DNA from: Sphingomonas azotifigens NBRC 15497
GTDB lineage: Bacteria; Pseudomonadota; Alphaproteobacteria; Sphingomonadales; Sphingomonadaceae
Length of the DNA stretch: 64,000 nucleotides
Direction of reading: 5' to 3'
Assembly: GCF_002091475.1 (NCBI RefSeq)
Contig: NZ_BCTR01000007.1
Span: 62,001 to 126,000 of the forward strand
Within the stretch, counting starts at the first letter, position 1, and the number at the start of each line of letters is the position of its first letter. The notes beneath the pieces are model-generated. The model ran no database searches, had not been told where the DNA came from, and saw only the letters and a list, made by a program, of their open reading frames with translations. Positions 16,111 through 24,502 of this stretch are shown piece by piece. The position numbers and the translations under genes are program-made.

Positions 16111-17073
16111 TCAGTTCGACGGGGCCAGCTTGGTGTTCAGCACCCAGCCGACATTGTCGTTCTCGTCGGCGACTTCCCACCACAGGCCGTCCTTCTTGCC
16201 GGTGGGATAGACGATCGCGCCAACGGGCAGCGTGCGGATCACCTTGCCGGCGGCCGCGGGGGTGGCGTGCATCGCCACCGGCGCCTGCGCGGTGAAGGTC
16301 TTGGTCGGCGCCGCCTGCGCGGTGCCCTCGTCGCCCGGCCGCACCAGCCCGAGTTCGTTGACCATCTTCGAATAGGCGTCGATGAACGCAAGCGTCACGA
16401 TCCGGCCGATATCGGTGTTGTCATAGCCGCCGCCGACCGCGCCGAGACCACCGCCGATGAAGCCGACGCCACCGCCGGCACCCCAGGACACGCTGTTCTT
16501 GGAGGCATAGCCTTCCTGCGTCGCGATCGTCTCGGTGGTGCGCACGTTGGTGAGCGACAGGACGGTGTTCGCCTCCATCTTGCGCGTCTTGATGCCGCCC
16601 AGCAGGCCGCCGATCGACCCGCCGATCACGCTGCCGGCCGCCCCTGCGACGGCGCTGCCGCCAGCGTTGCGGTTCGATGCCTGCACCTCGGCGACGAGGA
16701 CATAGTCCGCCGCCTTGATCTGGCCCTGGCCGACATTCGCGCCGCGCTGGTGGCCGAGATCGCCACCGATGTTCCGCTCCAACTGCGCCGCCTGCAGGCC
16801 CGAGCCACGGTCGACCAGATTGAAGCAGCCCGAACGCTGCACCAGCACCTTCAGCAGCTTCTGCGGCGGCGCCAGCGAATACTGGGTCCAGCCGCGGGGA
16901 TCGTCGCCGTCGACGATCGACAGCGTGCCGAGCTTGCGCGCGCAATGCGGCACGTCCTGCACGGCCTGTTCCTGGGTGCGCTGGGTCTTGGTCGGCTTGC
17001 TCTGGGCGAGGGCGGGAACGGCGCCCACGCACAATGCCATCGCCCCGGCGGCGCCGAGCAACTGCTTCATCAT
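16111..17073 (-). CDS. CsgG-like secretin-type protein with C-terminal SH3 domain
   Basis: A 320-residue exported protein with a signal peptide ([17 protein letters not shown]). The middle matches the CsgG/curli assembly fold: [32 protein letters not shown], then [20 protein letters not shown]. Two glycine-rich stretches ([22 protein letters not shown] and [19 protein letters not shown]) may cross or contact a membrane. The C-terminus ([27 protein letters not shown]...[14 protein letters not shown]) is a bacterial SH3 domain. Unlike E. coli CsgG there is no lipobox cysteine, and no csgA/B/E/F lies nearby. GGAGG precedes ATG 17073. Confidence 0.78.
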   Translation of the reverse strand: MMKQLLGAAGAMALCVGAVPALAQSKPTKTQRTQEQAVQDVPHCARKLGTLSIVDGDDPRGWTQYSLAPPQKLLKVLVQRSGCFNLVDRGSGLQAAQLERNIGGDLGHQRGANVGQGQIKAADYVLVAEVQASNRNAGGSAVAGAAGSVIGGSIGGLLGGIKTRKMEANTVLSLTNVRTTETIATQEGYASKNSVSWGAGGGVGFIGGGLGAVGGGYDNTDIGRIVTLAFIDAYSKMVNELGLVRPGDEGTAQAAPTKTFTAQAPVAMHATPAAAGKVIRTLPVGAIVYPTGKKDGLWWEVADENDNVGWVLNTKLAPSN

Positions 17074-17235
17074 TTTACTCTTTCCTCCCTGTACAACCTG
17101 CGGGCGCCTGCCTGGACAGGAGCGCACCCCGGCGGCACGCGTACCAGAATGCGGCGCCGGGGCCTAGCGACGTCGCGCCACCGTACAATCGGGTACTTTG
17201 GCTTTTCTCACCAAGCTGCTAACGCGCGCGGAATC

Positions 17236-19044
17236 ATGGCCACCGATATCACCAAGATCCGCAATTTTTCCATCATCGCGCACATCGATCATGGCAAGTC
17301 CACGCTTGCCGATCGGCTGATCCAGCGCACCGGCGGCCTGGCCGACCGCGAGATGTCCGAGCAAGTCCTTGATAACATGGACATCGAGAAGGAGCGGGGG
17401 ATCACCATCAAGGCGCAGACCGTGCGCCTGGAATGGAAGGGCCATGTCCTCAACCTGATGGACACGCCGGGCCATGTCGACTTCGCCTATGAGGTGAGCC
17501 GCAGCCTCGCCGCCTGCGAGGGCGCGCTGCTGGTGGTCGACGCCGCCCAGGGCGTCGAGGCGCAGACGCTCGCCAATGTCTACCAGTCGATCGAGCATGA
17601 CCACGAGATCATCCCCGTGATCAACAAGATCGACCTGCCCTCGGCCGAGCCCGAAAAGGTCCGCGCCGAGATCGAGGACGTGATCGGCCTCGACGCCTCC
17701 AATGCCGTCCTCGCCAGCGCCAAGAGCGGCATCGGCATCGAGGAGATCCTCGACGCGATCGTCGAACGCATCCCGGCCCCCAAGGGCGACCCCAATGCCC
17801 CGCTCAAGGCGATGCTGGTCGACAGCTGGTACGACCCCTATCTCGGCGTCGTCATCCTCGTCCGCGTGATCGACGGCTCGATTCGGAAGGGCCAGCAGGT
17901 CAAGTTCATGCAGACCGGCACGACCCATCTGGTCGACCGGGTCGGCGCCTTCCGCCCCAAGATCGAGCAGCTGCCCGATCTCGGCCCCGGCGAGATCGGC
18001 TTCATTACCGCGCAGATCAAGGAAGTCGCCCAGGCCCGCGTCGGCGACACGCTGACCGACGCCAAGAAGCCCGCCGCCGAGCCGCTGCCGGGCTTCAAGG
18101 AAGTCCAGCCGGTCGTCTTCTGCGGCCTGTTCCCGGTCGACGCCGCCGATTTCGAGAAGCTGCGCGAGAGCATCTCCAAGCTGCGCCTCAACGACGCGTC
18201 GTTCAGCTTCGAGATGGAGACCTCCGCCGCGCTCGGCTTCGGCTTCCGCTGCGGCTTCCTCGGCCTCTTGCACCTGGAGATCATCCAGGAGCGGCTGATG
18301 CGCGAGTACGACCTCGACCTCATCACCACCGCGCCGAGCGTGGTCTACAAGATGCGCCTGACCAAGGCGGCGGGCGAGGCCGAGGCCAAGGAGATCGAGC
18401 TCCACAACCCCGCCGACATGCCCGATCCCAACCGGATCGAGGAGATCGAGGAGCCGTGGATCCAGGCGGTGATCTACGTGCCCGACGAATATCTGGGGCC
18501 CATCCTCAAGCTCTGCCAGGATCGCCGCGGCATCCAGAAGAACCTCACCTATGTCGGCGGCCGCGCCCAGGTGACCTATGAGCTGCCGCTCAACGAAGTG
18601 GTGTTCGACTTCTACGATCGCCTCAAGTCGATCAGCCGCGGCTATGCCAGCTTCGACTATGAGCAGATCGGCCACCGCGCCGGCGACCTCGTCAAGATGA
18701 GCATCCTCGTTAACAACGAGCCGGTCGACGCGCTGAGCATGATCGTCCACCGCTCGACCGCCGAGAGCCGCGGCCGCGGCATGTGCGAGCGGCTCAAGGA
18801 CCTGATCCCGCGCCATCTGTTCAAGATCCCGATCCAGGCGGCGATCGGCGGCAAGGTGATCGCGCGCGAGACGATCGCCGCGCTGCGCAAGGACGTGACC
18901 GCGAAATGCTATGGCGGCGACGCCTCGCGTAAGCGGAAACTTCTCGACAAGCAGAAGGAAGGCAAGAAGCGGATGCGCGAGTACGGCAGCGTGCAGATTC
19001 CGCAGGAAGCCTTCATCGCCGCACTGCGGATGGGCGAGGAATAA
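17236..19044 (+). CDS. lepA: Elongation factor 4 (LepA), ribosomal back-translocase GTPase
   Basis: The 602-residue length is normal. The protein starts [23 protein letters not shown] with switch motifs [14 protein letters not shown] and DTPGHVDF, and NKIDLPSA for guanine recognition. The EF-G-like domains and the LepA-specific C-terminus ([23 protein letters not shown]) are complete. LepA binds ribosomes during translation and initiation stress. It is a single gene between a convergent/divergent neighbour and a repeat-filled spacer. Confidence 0.97.
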   Translation: MATDITKIRNFSIIAHIDHGKSTLADRLIQRTGGLADREMSEQVLDNMDIEKERGITIKAQTVRLEWKGHVLNLMDTPGHVDFAYEVSRSLAACEGALLVVDAAQGVEAQTLANVYQSIEHDHEIIPVINKIDLPSAEPEKVRAEIEDVIGLDASNAVLASAKSGIGIEEILDAIVERIPAPKGDPNAPLKAMLVDSWYDPYLGVVILVRVIDGSIRKGQQVKFMQTGTTHLVDRVGAFRPKIEQLPDLGPGEIGFITAQIKEVAQARVGDTLTDAKKPAAEPLPGFKEVQPVVFCGLFPVDAADFEKLRESISKLRLNDASFSFEMETSAALGFGFRCGFLGLLHLEIIQERLMREYDLDLITTAPSVVYKMRLTKAAGEAEAKEIELHNPADMPDPNRIEEIEEPWIQAVIYVPDEYLGPILKLCQDRRGIQKNLTYVGGRAQVTYELPLNEVVFDFYDRLKSISRGYASFDYEQIGHRAGDLVKMSILVNNEPVDALSMIVHRSTAESRGRGMCERLKDLIPRHLFKIPIQAAIGGKVIARETIAALRKDVTAKCYGGDASRKRKLLDKQKEGKKRMREYGSVQIPQEAFIAALRMGEE

Positions 19045-19081
19045 GGGGCGGGGGGCTCGCGTCTCCCGCGGCATGCCTCCC

Positions 19082-19272
19082 CGGCAGGGCAGGGCAATCG
19101 CATTTGGAACCTCGCGACGACGGCACGTCCAAAACAATCGTCATCCCGGCGGAAGCCGGGATCCATTCGCGCTGAAATGGCGGTTCTTTCCCCCCGCGTC
19201 GAGGGCAATGGATCCCGGCTTTCGCCGGGATGACGGAGCAAATTTGCCAAATGCGATAGCCCTGCCCGGCAG
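19082..19272. repeat. Nested palindromic repeat element
   Basis: An inner palindrome of the GTCATCCCGGC type has arms at about 19139-19166 and 19207-19235. It is enclosed by a second, imperfect inverted repeat of about 26 bases (19082-19107 and 19247-19272, sharing ATCGCATTTGG). The loop contains GCTGAAAT and GGTTCTTTCCCCC, which recur in the next element. It has no coding potential. The nested design suggests an extragenic palindromic or MITE-like element. Confidence 0.8.
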
Positions 19273-19304
19273 GGGGGGGCTTGCATATCGCCGTCAAAAT
19301 ACGT

Positions 19305-19401
19305 CGTCATCCCCGCGAAGGCGGGGATCCATTGGCGCTGAAATCGCGGTTCTTTCCCCCAGCGCCGAGGGCAATGGATTCCCGCCTTCGCGGGAATGAC
19401 G
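19305..19401. repeat. Second palindromic repeat element of the same family
   Basis: Arms at 19305-19333 and 19373-19401 carry CGTCATCCCCGCG and its complement. The loop again contains GCTGAAATCGCGGTTCTTTCCCCC. It lies 33 bases from the preceding element and in the same orientation. The arm sequence differs by compensating changes that preserve the stem. Confidence 0.8.
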
Positions 19402-19460
19402 ATGGGTTGGGTGGCGCCGCCGTCCCCCAAAATCCTCCCCGTGCCGGGGAGGAATTCAGG

Positions 19461-20477
19461 CTACCGCCCCCGCGCCACCTTCCATTCCGCCCAGCTGTCC
19501 GACCGCGCCGCCGCTTCCCATTCGGCCTGCGCCTCGGCCATGCGGCGTTCGGCGTCCTGGCGGGCGCGGTCGCGTTCGTCGCGGTCGGGGCCGCCGACCA
19601 GCGCGGTGCCGGGCGAGCGCGCGTACATCGGCAGCGGCGGGCGCGCCGGTTCGCCGCTTTCGGCCCAGGCCTTGCGGCGCAGCGCGTCGAGCTTCGCGGT
19701 CATCGGATGCGCGAATTCCTGCACGCGGCCGTTCGGGCCATAGTCCGTCGTGAACAAGGTGATCATCGCGTCCGACATGCCGGCGTTGGCGAGGATCAGC
19801 TCGATATGGGTGAGCTGGCGCAGCGTGAAATCGGCCGCGACGATCTCGCCCTGCAGTCGCAGCTGGCGCTCGCTGCGCACCTTGGCGGCATAGCGGGTGA
19901 ACAGCGTATCGAGGACCTTGCGCATCTCCTCCGGCATCGGCGCGTCGGGTTCGGCGAGCGCCTGATATTCCGCCTTGCGCCGGGCGCAGACCGGGCAGGG
20001 GGCGGGCGTGTCCTCGGGCCCGGCGCCCTCGCGCGCGACCGTATCGGGATGGCGGGTGCCGGGCGGCAGCGCGGCGAGCGCGCCATATTTGTCCGGCGCG
20101 CGGTGGCGCAGGATGAACATCAGCAGGCGATCATTGTGCCAGCGTTTCTCGCCGCACTGCTCGCCCTTGTAGAAGACCGGCACCGGCACGCCGTCGATCG
20201 CGCGTTCGATCGCGATGTCGCGCAGCCGATCGAGCCCGGCGGTGAGCGCCGCCTCCCAGGCGGCGCGGAAGCTGGCGCCTTGCGGGTGGAGGCGCAGCAT
20301 ATAGGCGCCCTCCTTGGCCATGTTGATCGACCGCGCCGCCGCGGTGACCGATCCGGTGGCGGCGAGCGCGGCGATGAACGCCCGCTGTCGCGCGGGCGTC
20401 CAGCCATCGACGCGATGTTTACGGGGTACCGGCGTGAAGTCCGGCACGACGAAGTCGGGGTTCGAGCGGTTCTTCAT
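19461..20477 (-). CDS. Hypothetical protein with terminase-small-subunit-like HTH region
   Basis: A 338-residue protein of unknown function. Residues about 20-90 (WTPARQRAFIAALAATGSVTAAARSINMAKEGAYML) look like the helix-turn-helix used by phage terminase small subunits and related proteins, followed by a conserved-looking AIDGVPVPVFYKGEQ...HNDRLLMFILRHRAPDKYG. CPVCARRK may be half of a zinc site. The C-terminal third is charged and helical. No phage genes are nearby. ATG 20477 was chosen; an in-frame ATG at 20495 exists and neither has a strong ribosome site. Confidence 0.65.
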   Translation of the reverse strand: MKNRSNPDFVVPDFTPVPRKHRVDGWTPARQRAFIAALAATGSVTAAARSINMAKEGAYMLRLHPQGASFRAAWEAALTAGLDRLRDIAIERAIDGVPVPVFYKGEQCGEKRWHNDRLLMFILRHRAPDKYGALAALPPGTRHPDTVAREGAGPEDTPAPCPVCARRKAEYQALAEPDAPMPEEMRKVLDTLFTRYAAKVRSERQLRLQGEIVAADFTLRQLTHIELILANAGMSDAMITLFTTDYGPNGRVQEFAHPMTAKLDALRRKAWAESGEPARPPLPMYARSPGTALVGGPDRDERDRARQDAERRMAEAQAEWEAAARSDSWAEWKVARGR

Positions 20478-20908
20478 GGCACCGCATATAACCAAATAGG
20501 TTCGTGTAGGAAAGGGGAGAATGCGGCAGGTGTTAGGGGGCGCTCTCGACTCACATATGCTTTTCCGAAGCAGTGCTGGGAATGTCGGCTAACGCCGCAA
20601 GTGCCTTTTTGCTCGTGGTCGCCGGGGAGTAGGGTTCGCCCGCTCTAGTTGAGCAGCGTTTTTAGAATGCAATCCCGAAAGTATACGTTCGTTCATTCAA
20701 CGTGATCTAAAACCTTTGATGGACTACGGTCCAACCGCTTCGGGGCGCAACAGCCTTTGAAACCTTTCGGTGCAGAATTATCAGGAAGGGCGGTAACGAT
20801 ATCCCTAACGTTGCAGAAGCCCGCTTATTCGGATTTTCTAATCACTCCGAAATCCTGTTCCTTATGCCATTTGGTTCGCTTACATGAGCGCAAACGTGGG
20901 GAGGCTTC
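20478..20908. other. Lower-GC intergenic stretch without recognised genes
   Basis: About 430 bases with visibly more A+T than the surroundings. I see no coding frame, RNA fold or repeat I can name. It should contain the promoter of the PIN-domain gene and may be the left part of acquired DNA. Confidence 0.5.
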
Positions 20909-21940
20909 ATGCTGAGAATTTTGATCGATACGTGTGTCTGGATCGACCTTGCCACCGACTATCGTCACTTCAAGACACTCGACGTGCTCATCGATCTGAT
21001 CCGCGATGGCGAGGCCGAACTGGTTGTGCCCCAACAAACGCTGGACGAATTCGATCGTAACAAGGGGCGCATTATCAAGGAAACCAACCAAGGCATTAGT
21101 GCGATCTTCAAACGGGTCAGGGATGCCATTCGCGAACATGGCGAAGAGGAAGGCCGTGACAACTTGCTCCAGCAGTTGGGCGACATGGATTACCGTATCG
21201 GTAAACAGGGAGAGTTCGCCAATTCCAATATCAATCGTATCGAAAATTTGCTAAACGAAGGGAGGATCGTTCAGACTTCGGACGACGTGAAAATCAGAGC
21301 CGCGCAACGCGCAATCGATAAGCTCTGCCCGTTTCACAAAAACAAGAACAGCATGGCAGATGCGGTGTTGGTGGAAATCTACCGCGACATGCTGGTGGGC
21401 AGCAGCAGCGAAGAGCACCTCGCCTTCGTAACCCACAATAAGCGCGACTTCTCGAACATGAACGTTGATGAGCGAGAACCGCATCCTGATATTGCCGAAC
21501 TATTTGCAGAGGCGGGCTCCACATACGCCCTCGCTCTCGGGGAGGTGCTGAACACTTACGCTCCCGACTGGATGGAAGAACTGAGGTGGGATTTTGAGTA
21601 TGAGGAAAAACCGCGCAGTTTGAGCGAAATATTGGAGGCGCAACACCTGCTTTTCCGCCAGATCTGGTACAACCGCCACATCGATCTCATGCATCGTGTC
21701 GAGATTGGCGAGATCGAGGTCGTGGATCAGTTGGGCAAGACCGAGAAAGGCTACTACCGTCAGGACCAGATCACGCGTGGCACTTTAGAGTTAGCACTCG
21801 CTGCCGGTGAGCGGGCGAGGAACGAGGTTGGCGAAGAAAACCTCGGGCCTTGGGACGATTTCGAGTGGGGGATGCTCAACGGCAAGCTGAGTGCATTGCG
21901 CTGGGTAACTGGTAGCGAATGGGACTTCCTCGATACCTAG
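20909..21940 (+). CDS. PIN-domain protein (DUF4935-like), putative RNase
   Basis: A 343-residue protein with an N-terminal PIN nuclease-like domain: Asp7 in LIDTCVWIDL, Glu in LDEFDRN, the segment KNKNSMADAVLVE with the third acidic position, and THNKRDF with the fourth. The region after about residue 200 is charged and helical (ILEAQHLLFRQIWYNRHIDLMHRVEIGEIEV) and was not recognised. Large PIN proteins of this sort occur alone in accessory islands, and toxin or defence roles are proposed for some; here no antitoxin gene is adjacent. The codon use is less GC-biased than in the flanking genes, suggesting transfer. Confidence 0.75.
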   Translation: MLRILIDTCVWIDLATDYRHFKTLDVLIDLIRDGEAELVVPQQTLDEFDRNKGRIIKETNQGISAIFKRVRDAIREHGEEEGRDNLLQQLGDMDYRIGKQGEFANSNINRIENLLNEGRIVQTSDDVKIRAAQRAIDKLCPFHKNKNSMADAVLVEIYRDMLVGSSSEEHLAFVTHNKRDFSNMNVDEREPHPDIAELFAEAGSTYALALGEVLNTYAPDWMEELRWDFEYEEKPRSLSEILEAQHLLFRQIWYNRHIDLMHRVEIGEIEVVDQLGKTEKGYYRQDQITRGTLELALAAGERARNEVGEENLGPWDDFEWGMLNGKLSALRWVTGSEWDFLDT

Positions 21941-22183
21941 GAGCGCGCCAGACGATTTGTGCAATCTTCTCCCGTGCTGCCATCCTGACCAGTTCGGCGC
22001 GGCAAGGAGCCGGAAGCTCTGGTCATCGCCCGATGTCGTATAACCGGTGAGGTCGATTACCACGGGCACACCGTCAGTGTAGTCGCCGGCAATGTCCCGC
22101 AAGCGCGGGATGTCGGCACCTGGCAAAAAATACTGTCCAAAAAGTCGCTTGGGAACGGCGAGGTTTGTCCCCCACTCAGCTGC
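21941..22183 (-). pseudogene. Possible gene remnant
   Basis: On the minus strand the frame open from 22183 reads like protein (WGTNLAVPKRLFGQYFLPG, then RLRDIAGDYTDGVPVVIDLTGY), but it has no ATG start. Near 22000 the protein-like sense appears to move to another frame (AELVRMAAREKIAQIVWRAP). It then runs antisense into the end of the PIN gene. This suggests the tail of a decayed gene with a frameshift. The family was not recognised. Confidence 0.4.
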
Positions 22184-22194
22184 TCAAACCGCAT

Positions 22195-22395
22195 CTACAA
22201 CCTACCCCCACCACGCCGCGCCGCCCGAACAATCACCGCCGACCCCAGCAGCGCCGCCGAGACGATCGCCGCCACCGCCACCAGCCCGCCGGTGGTGATC
22301 CGCGCCTCCAGCGCCACGCTGTCGCCGACGCGCAGGGTGGCATGGGCGCCGGTCGGGGCGGCGCGGGGTGCATGGGTGGGGAGGGGATCGGCCAT
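22195..22395 (-). CDS. Small single-pass membrane protein, hypothetical
   Basis: This 66-residue protein has a polar N-terminus and one hydrophobic helix (TTGGLVAVAAIVSAALLGSAVIV) ended by basic residues (RAARRGGGRL), indicating a cytoplasmic C-terminus. The start ATG 22395 was chosen over a longer frame. No family was recognised. Confidence 0.5.
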   Translation of the reverse strand: MADPLPTHAPRAAPTGAHATLRVGDSVALEARITTGGLVAVAAIVSAALLGSAVIVRAARRGGGRL

Positions 22396-22511
22396 GGCCG
22401 CTTCTACCGCGAATCCCGTTTTGAGGCACGCGCCGTGTGCTGGTCGCGCGATCGTTCCGCGCCCGGGTGAACCATTCCGGCAGACCAACGTTATGGGGCC
22501 GTCCGTATCAG

Positions 22512-23135
22512 ATGGTTTCCAGCGTGAGTCAGAACGTGTCGCAGCCCCGTCCCTCCCAGCCAGCGCGGTCTCGCCGCTGGGGGATTCCGGGAGTCGCAGC
22601 GGCGCTGGTCTGCGCCGCGCCGGCCCTCGCGCAGGGCTATGCCGCCCGGCAGCTCGGCGACTGGACGGTCGCCGCCAGCAAGGACGGATCGGGCTGCTTC
22701 ATCAGTCGCAGCTTCGAGCAGCCGGGCGGCACCACGCTGCTGCTGGGCGTGGACCGCGACGGCAGCAACCATTTCTCGGTGCTCAACGAGAACTGGTCGA
22801 TCCGCCCGCAGGACCGGCTCAAGCTCACCTTCCGCCTCACCCAGGGCGGCTACCCCAATCACCAAGCGATCGGCATCGTCGCGGACGGCAAGCAGGGCTT
22901 CGTCGCGGCGTTCGATCCCAACTTCCCGACCGCCTTCGCCGGATCGAAGGCGCTGCACATCGATCGGGGGTCGACGCCGGTCGCGCGGCTGCCGCTCGAC
23001 GGCAGCGGGGCGGCGGTGGCCGAGCTCCGGCGCTGCGTCGCGGTCCAGCACGGGCCGGCCAAGGCGGCGGCGAGCGACGACGGGATTCCCCGCGATCCCT
23101 TCGCCGAGCGCCCCAAACCGAGGCGCAAGCGGTGA
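22512..23135 (+). CDS. Exported protein of unknown function
   Basis: A 207-residue protein has a twin-Arg-containing but otherwise ordinary signal peptide (RSRRWGIPGVAAALVCAAPALAQ). The mature part begins GYAARQLGDWTVAASKDGSGCFISR, which slightly resembles the invasion-associated locus B fold (an opening W-x-V strand and a cysteine), but the match is weak. The C-terminal tail is basic (RPKPRRKR). ATG 22512 was taken as start to give a sensible signal peptide. Confidence 0.65.
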   Translation: MVSSVSQNVSQPRPSQPARSRRWGIPGVAAALVCAAPALAQGYAARQLGDWTVAASKDGSGCFISRSFEQPGGTTLLLGVDRDGSNHFSVLNENWSIRPQDRLKLTFRLTQGGYPNHQAIGIVADGKQGFVAAFDPNFPTAFAGSKALHIDRGSTPVARLPLDGSGAAVAELRRCVAVQHGPAKAAASDDGIPRDPFAERPKPRRKR

Positions 23136-23274
23136 TGCGGGAACACTTCACCCCGTGTGCGGCTCGGCCCGACGGACATCCGGCACAGCCGGACCGAATC
23201 GGGATTGTTGCGGGCACGTTGCTCCGGCTTGGTGGCCGGGCCTTAAGTTTCATTAACGAGTGAAAGGTGTGTTT

Positions 23275-23604
23275 ATGCGTACTGGTATCAAGTTTGCTCC
23301 CCTCGCGGCACTGATGATCGGCGGCGTTGCGCTGAGCGGTTGCGCAACCAAGTCGTTCGTCCGCGAGCAGATCGCCCCCGTCAGCCAGCGCGTCGATGCG
23401 CTGGAGACCCGTCTCCAGGAAACCGACGGCACCGCCAAGCAGGCGCTGTCGCAGGCCCAGGCCGCTGCCGGCCAGGCCCAGCAGAACGGCCAGCGGCTCG
23501 ACCAGCTGAACGGCCGTGTCGACACGCTGGACCAGCAGACCCAGCAGCTCTCGCAGCAGGTGCAGCAGCAGAACGCCAAGCCGCGCAAGCGCGCCCGCAA
23601 CTAA
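23275..23604 (+). CDS. Small coiled-coil outer-membrane lipoprotein
   Basis: A 109-residue protein with lipobox LSGC (cysteine near residue 23) and then one long heptad-patterned helix rich in Gln and Ala (SQRVDALETRLQ...LDQLNGRVDTLDQQTQQLSQQVQQQ), ending in a basic KPRKRARN. It resembles Lpp/alanine-zipper lipoproteins. The terminal basic residues could bind peptidoglycan or envelope polymers, which is inference. GAAAGG lies before ATG 23275, and a strong terminator follows. Confidence 0.8.
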   Translation: MRTGIKFAPLAALMIGGVALSGCATKSFVREQIAPVSQRVDALETRLQETDGTAKQALSQAQAAAGQAQQNGQRLDQLNGRVDTLDQQTQQLSQQVQQQNAKPRKRARN

Positions 23605-23640
23605 GCGGGCCTGCCGCATCGCCTGAATCGCGATGCATCC

Positions 23641-23675
23641 GGGTGGCCGCGCTTCGGGGCGGTCACCCTTTTTCT
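23641..23675 (+). terminator. Rho-independent terminator of the lipoprotein gene
   Basis: The stem GGGTGGCCGC/GCGGTCACCC has one G-T pair and is followed immediately by TTTTTCTT. It lies 37 bases after the lipoprotein stop and ends just before the L,D-transpeptidase start. Confidence 0.85.
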
Positions 23676-23681
23676 TGAGCG

Positions 23682-24446
23682 ATGGAAAAGATGATCCAAG
23701 GCTTTCTCGCGCTGGCCGGGCTGGCGCTGCTCGTTCCGCCCGCTGCCGCCGTTCCCCTCCAGGATGCCAAGCCCAAGGTTGCCGCGCCGAAGAAGGCGGC
23801 GGCGCCCAAGAAGGGCAAGCACGCGCCGGCCAGGCCGAAGACCAAGGCCGCGGCCGCCAAGCCCGCCGCGCCCGAGCTCCAGCCCTCGGCGGAGACGCTG
23901 CGGGTGCAGGATTGGGTGGTCTCGGCCGGGGACAATCACGGGCTGCCCTTCCTGATCGTCGACAAGCCCCATGCCGCGCTGTTCCTCTACGACCCGAGCG
24001 GCAAGCAGCTCGCCGCGGTGCCGGTGCTGATCGGCATCGCCCCGGGCGACGATGCGACGCCGGGGATCGGCGCCAAGCAATTGTCCGAGATCGGCCCGGC
24101 CGAGAAGACCACGCCCGCCGGCCGCTTCCTCGCCAAGTTCGGCCTGGCAGTGGGCAAGGAGCGGGTGCTGTGGGTGGATTACTACACCTCGGTCGCGCTG
24201 CACCCGGTGCCGACGGGGGCGGCGGCGCGCAAGGAGAAGCGGCGCGAGCGGCTCGCCTCGCCGACGCCTGACGACAACCGCATCACCTTCGGCTGCATCA
24301 ACGTGCCGACCGGCTTCTACACCCAGCTGCTCAGCCCGATGTACAGGAAGAAGGGCGGCTATGTGTACGTGCTGCCCGACAGCAAGCCGATCGAGGACGT
24401 GTTCCCGGCGCTCCACGTGCAGGCGGTGGCGAACCGCGGCCGATAA
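23682..24446 (+). CDS. L,D-transpeptidase-like (YkuD) exported protein
   Basis: The 254-residue protein has a signal peptide (LALAGLALLVPPAAA), an Ala/Lys/Pro-rich linker (residues about 28-70), and a YkuD-type domain. The catalytic region holds a His in VALHPVPTG and the cysteine motif RITFGCINVP (Cys near residue 205). The usual S/T-H-G-C is T-F-G-C here, so the second position differs. L,D-transpeptidases form 3-3 peptidoglycan cross-links or attach proteins to the wall. The preceding lipoprotein is separated by a terminator. Confidence 0.78.
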   Translation: MEKMIQGFLALAGLALLVPPAAAVPLQDAKPKVAAPKKAAAPKKGKHAPARPKTKAAAAKPAAPELQPSAETLRVQDWVVSAGDNHGLPFLIVDKPHAALFLYDPSGKQLAAVPVLIGIAPGDDATPGIGAKQLSEIGPAEKTTPAGRFLAKFGLAVGKERVLWVDYYTSVALHPVPTGAAARKEKRRERLASPTPDDNRITFGCINVPTGFYTQLLSPMYRKKGGYVYVLPDSKPIEDVFPALHVQAVANRGR

Positions 24447-24477
24447 AAAATGCCCGGCCGCTGGGGAGCGACCGGGC
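24445..24477 (-). terminator. Rho-independent terminator of the minus-strand TonB receptor
   Basis: Arms TGCCCGGTCGCT and AGCGGCCGGGCA (one G-T pair) are followed on the minus strand by six T. The T-run overlaps the stop codon of the convergent transpeptidase gene. Confidence 0.8.
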
Positions 24478-24502
24478 AGGGGGTCTTCGAGGGGGACGAA
24501 GA

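Noticed and set aside
19461..20477. Prophage terminase gene
   Set aside because: Only the HTH-like region is similar; no large terminase, portal, capsid or integrase gene is near.
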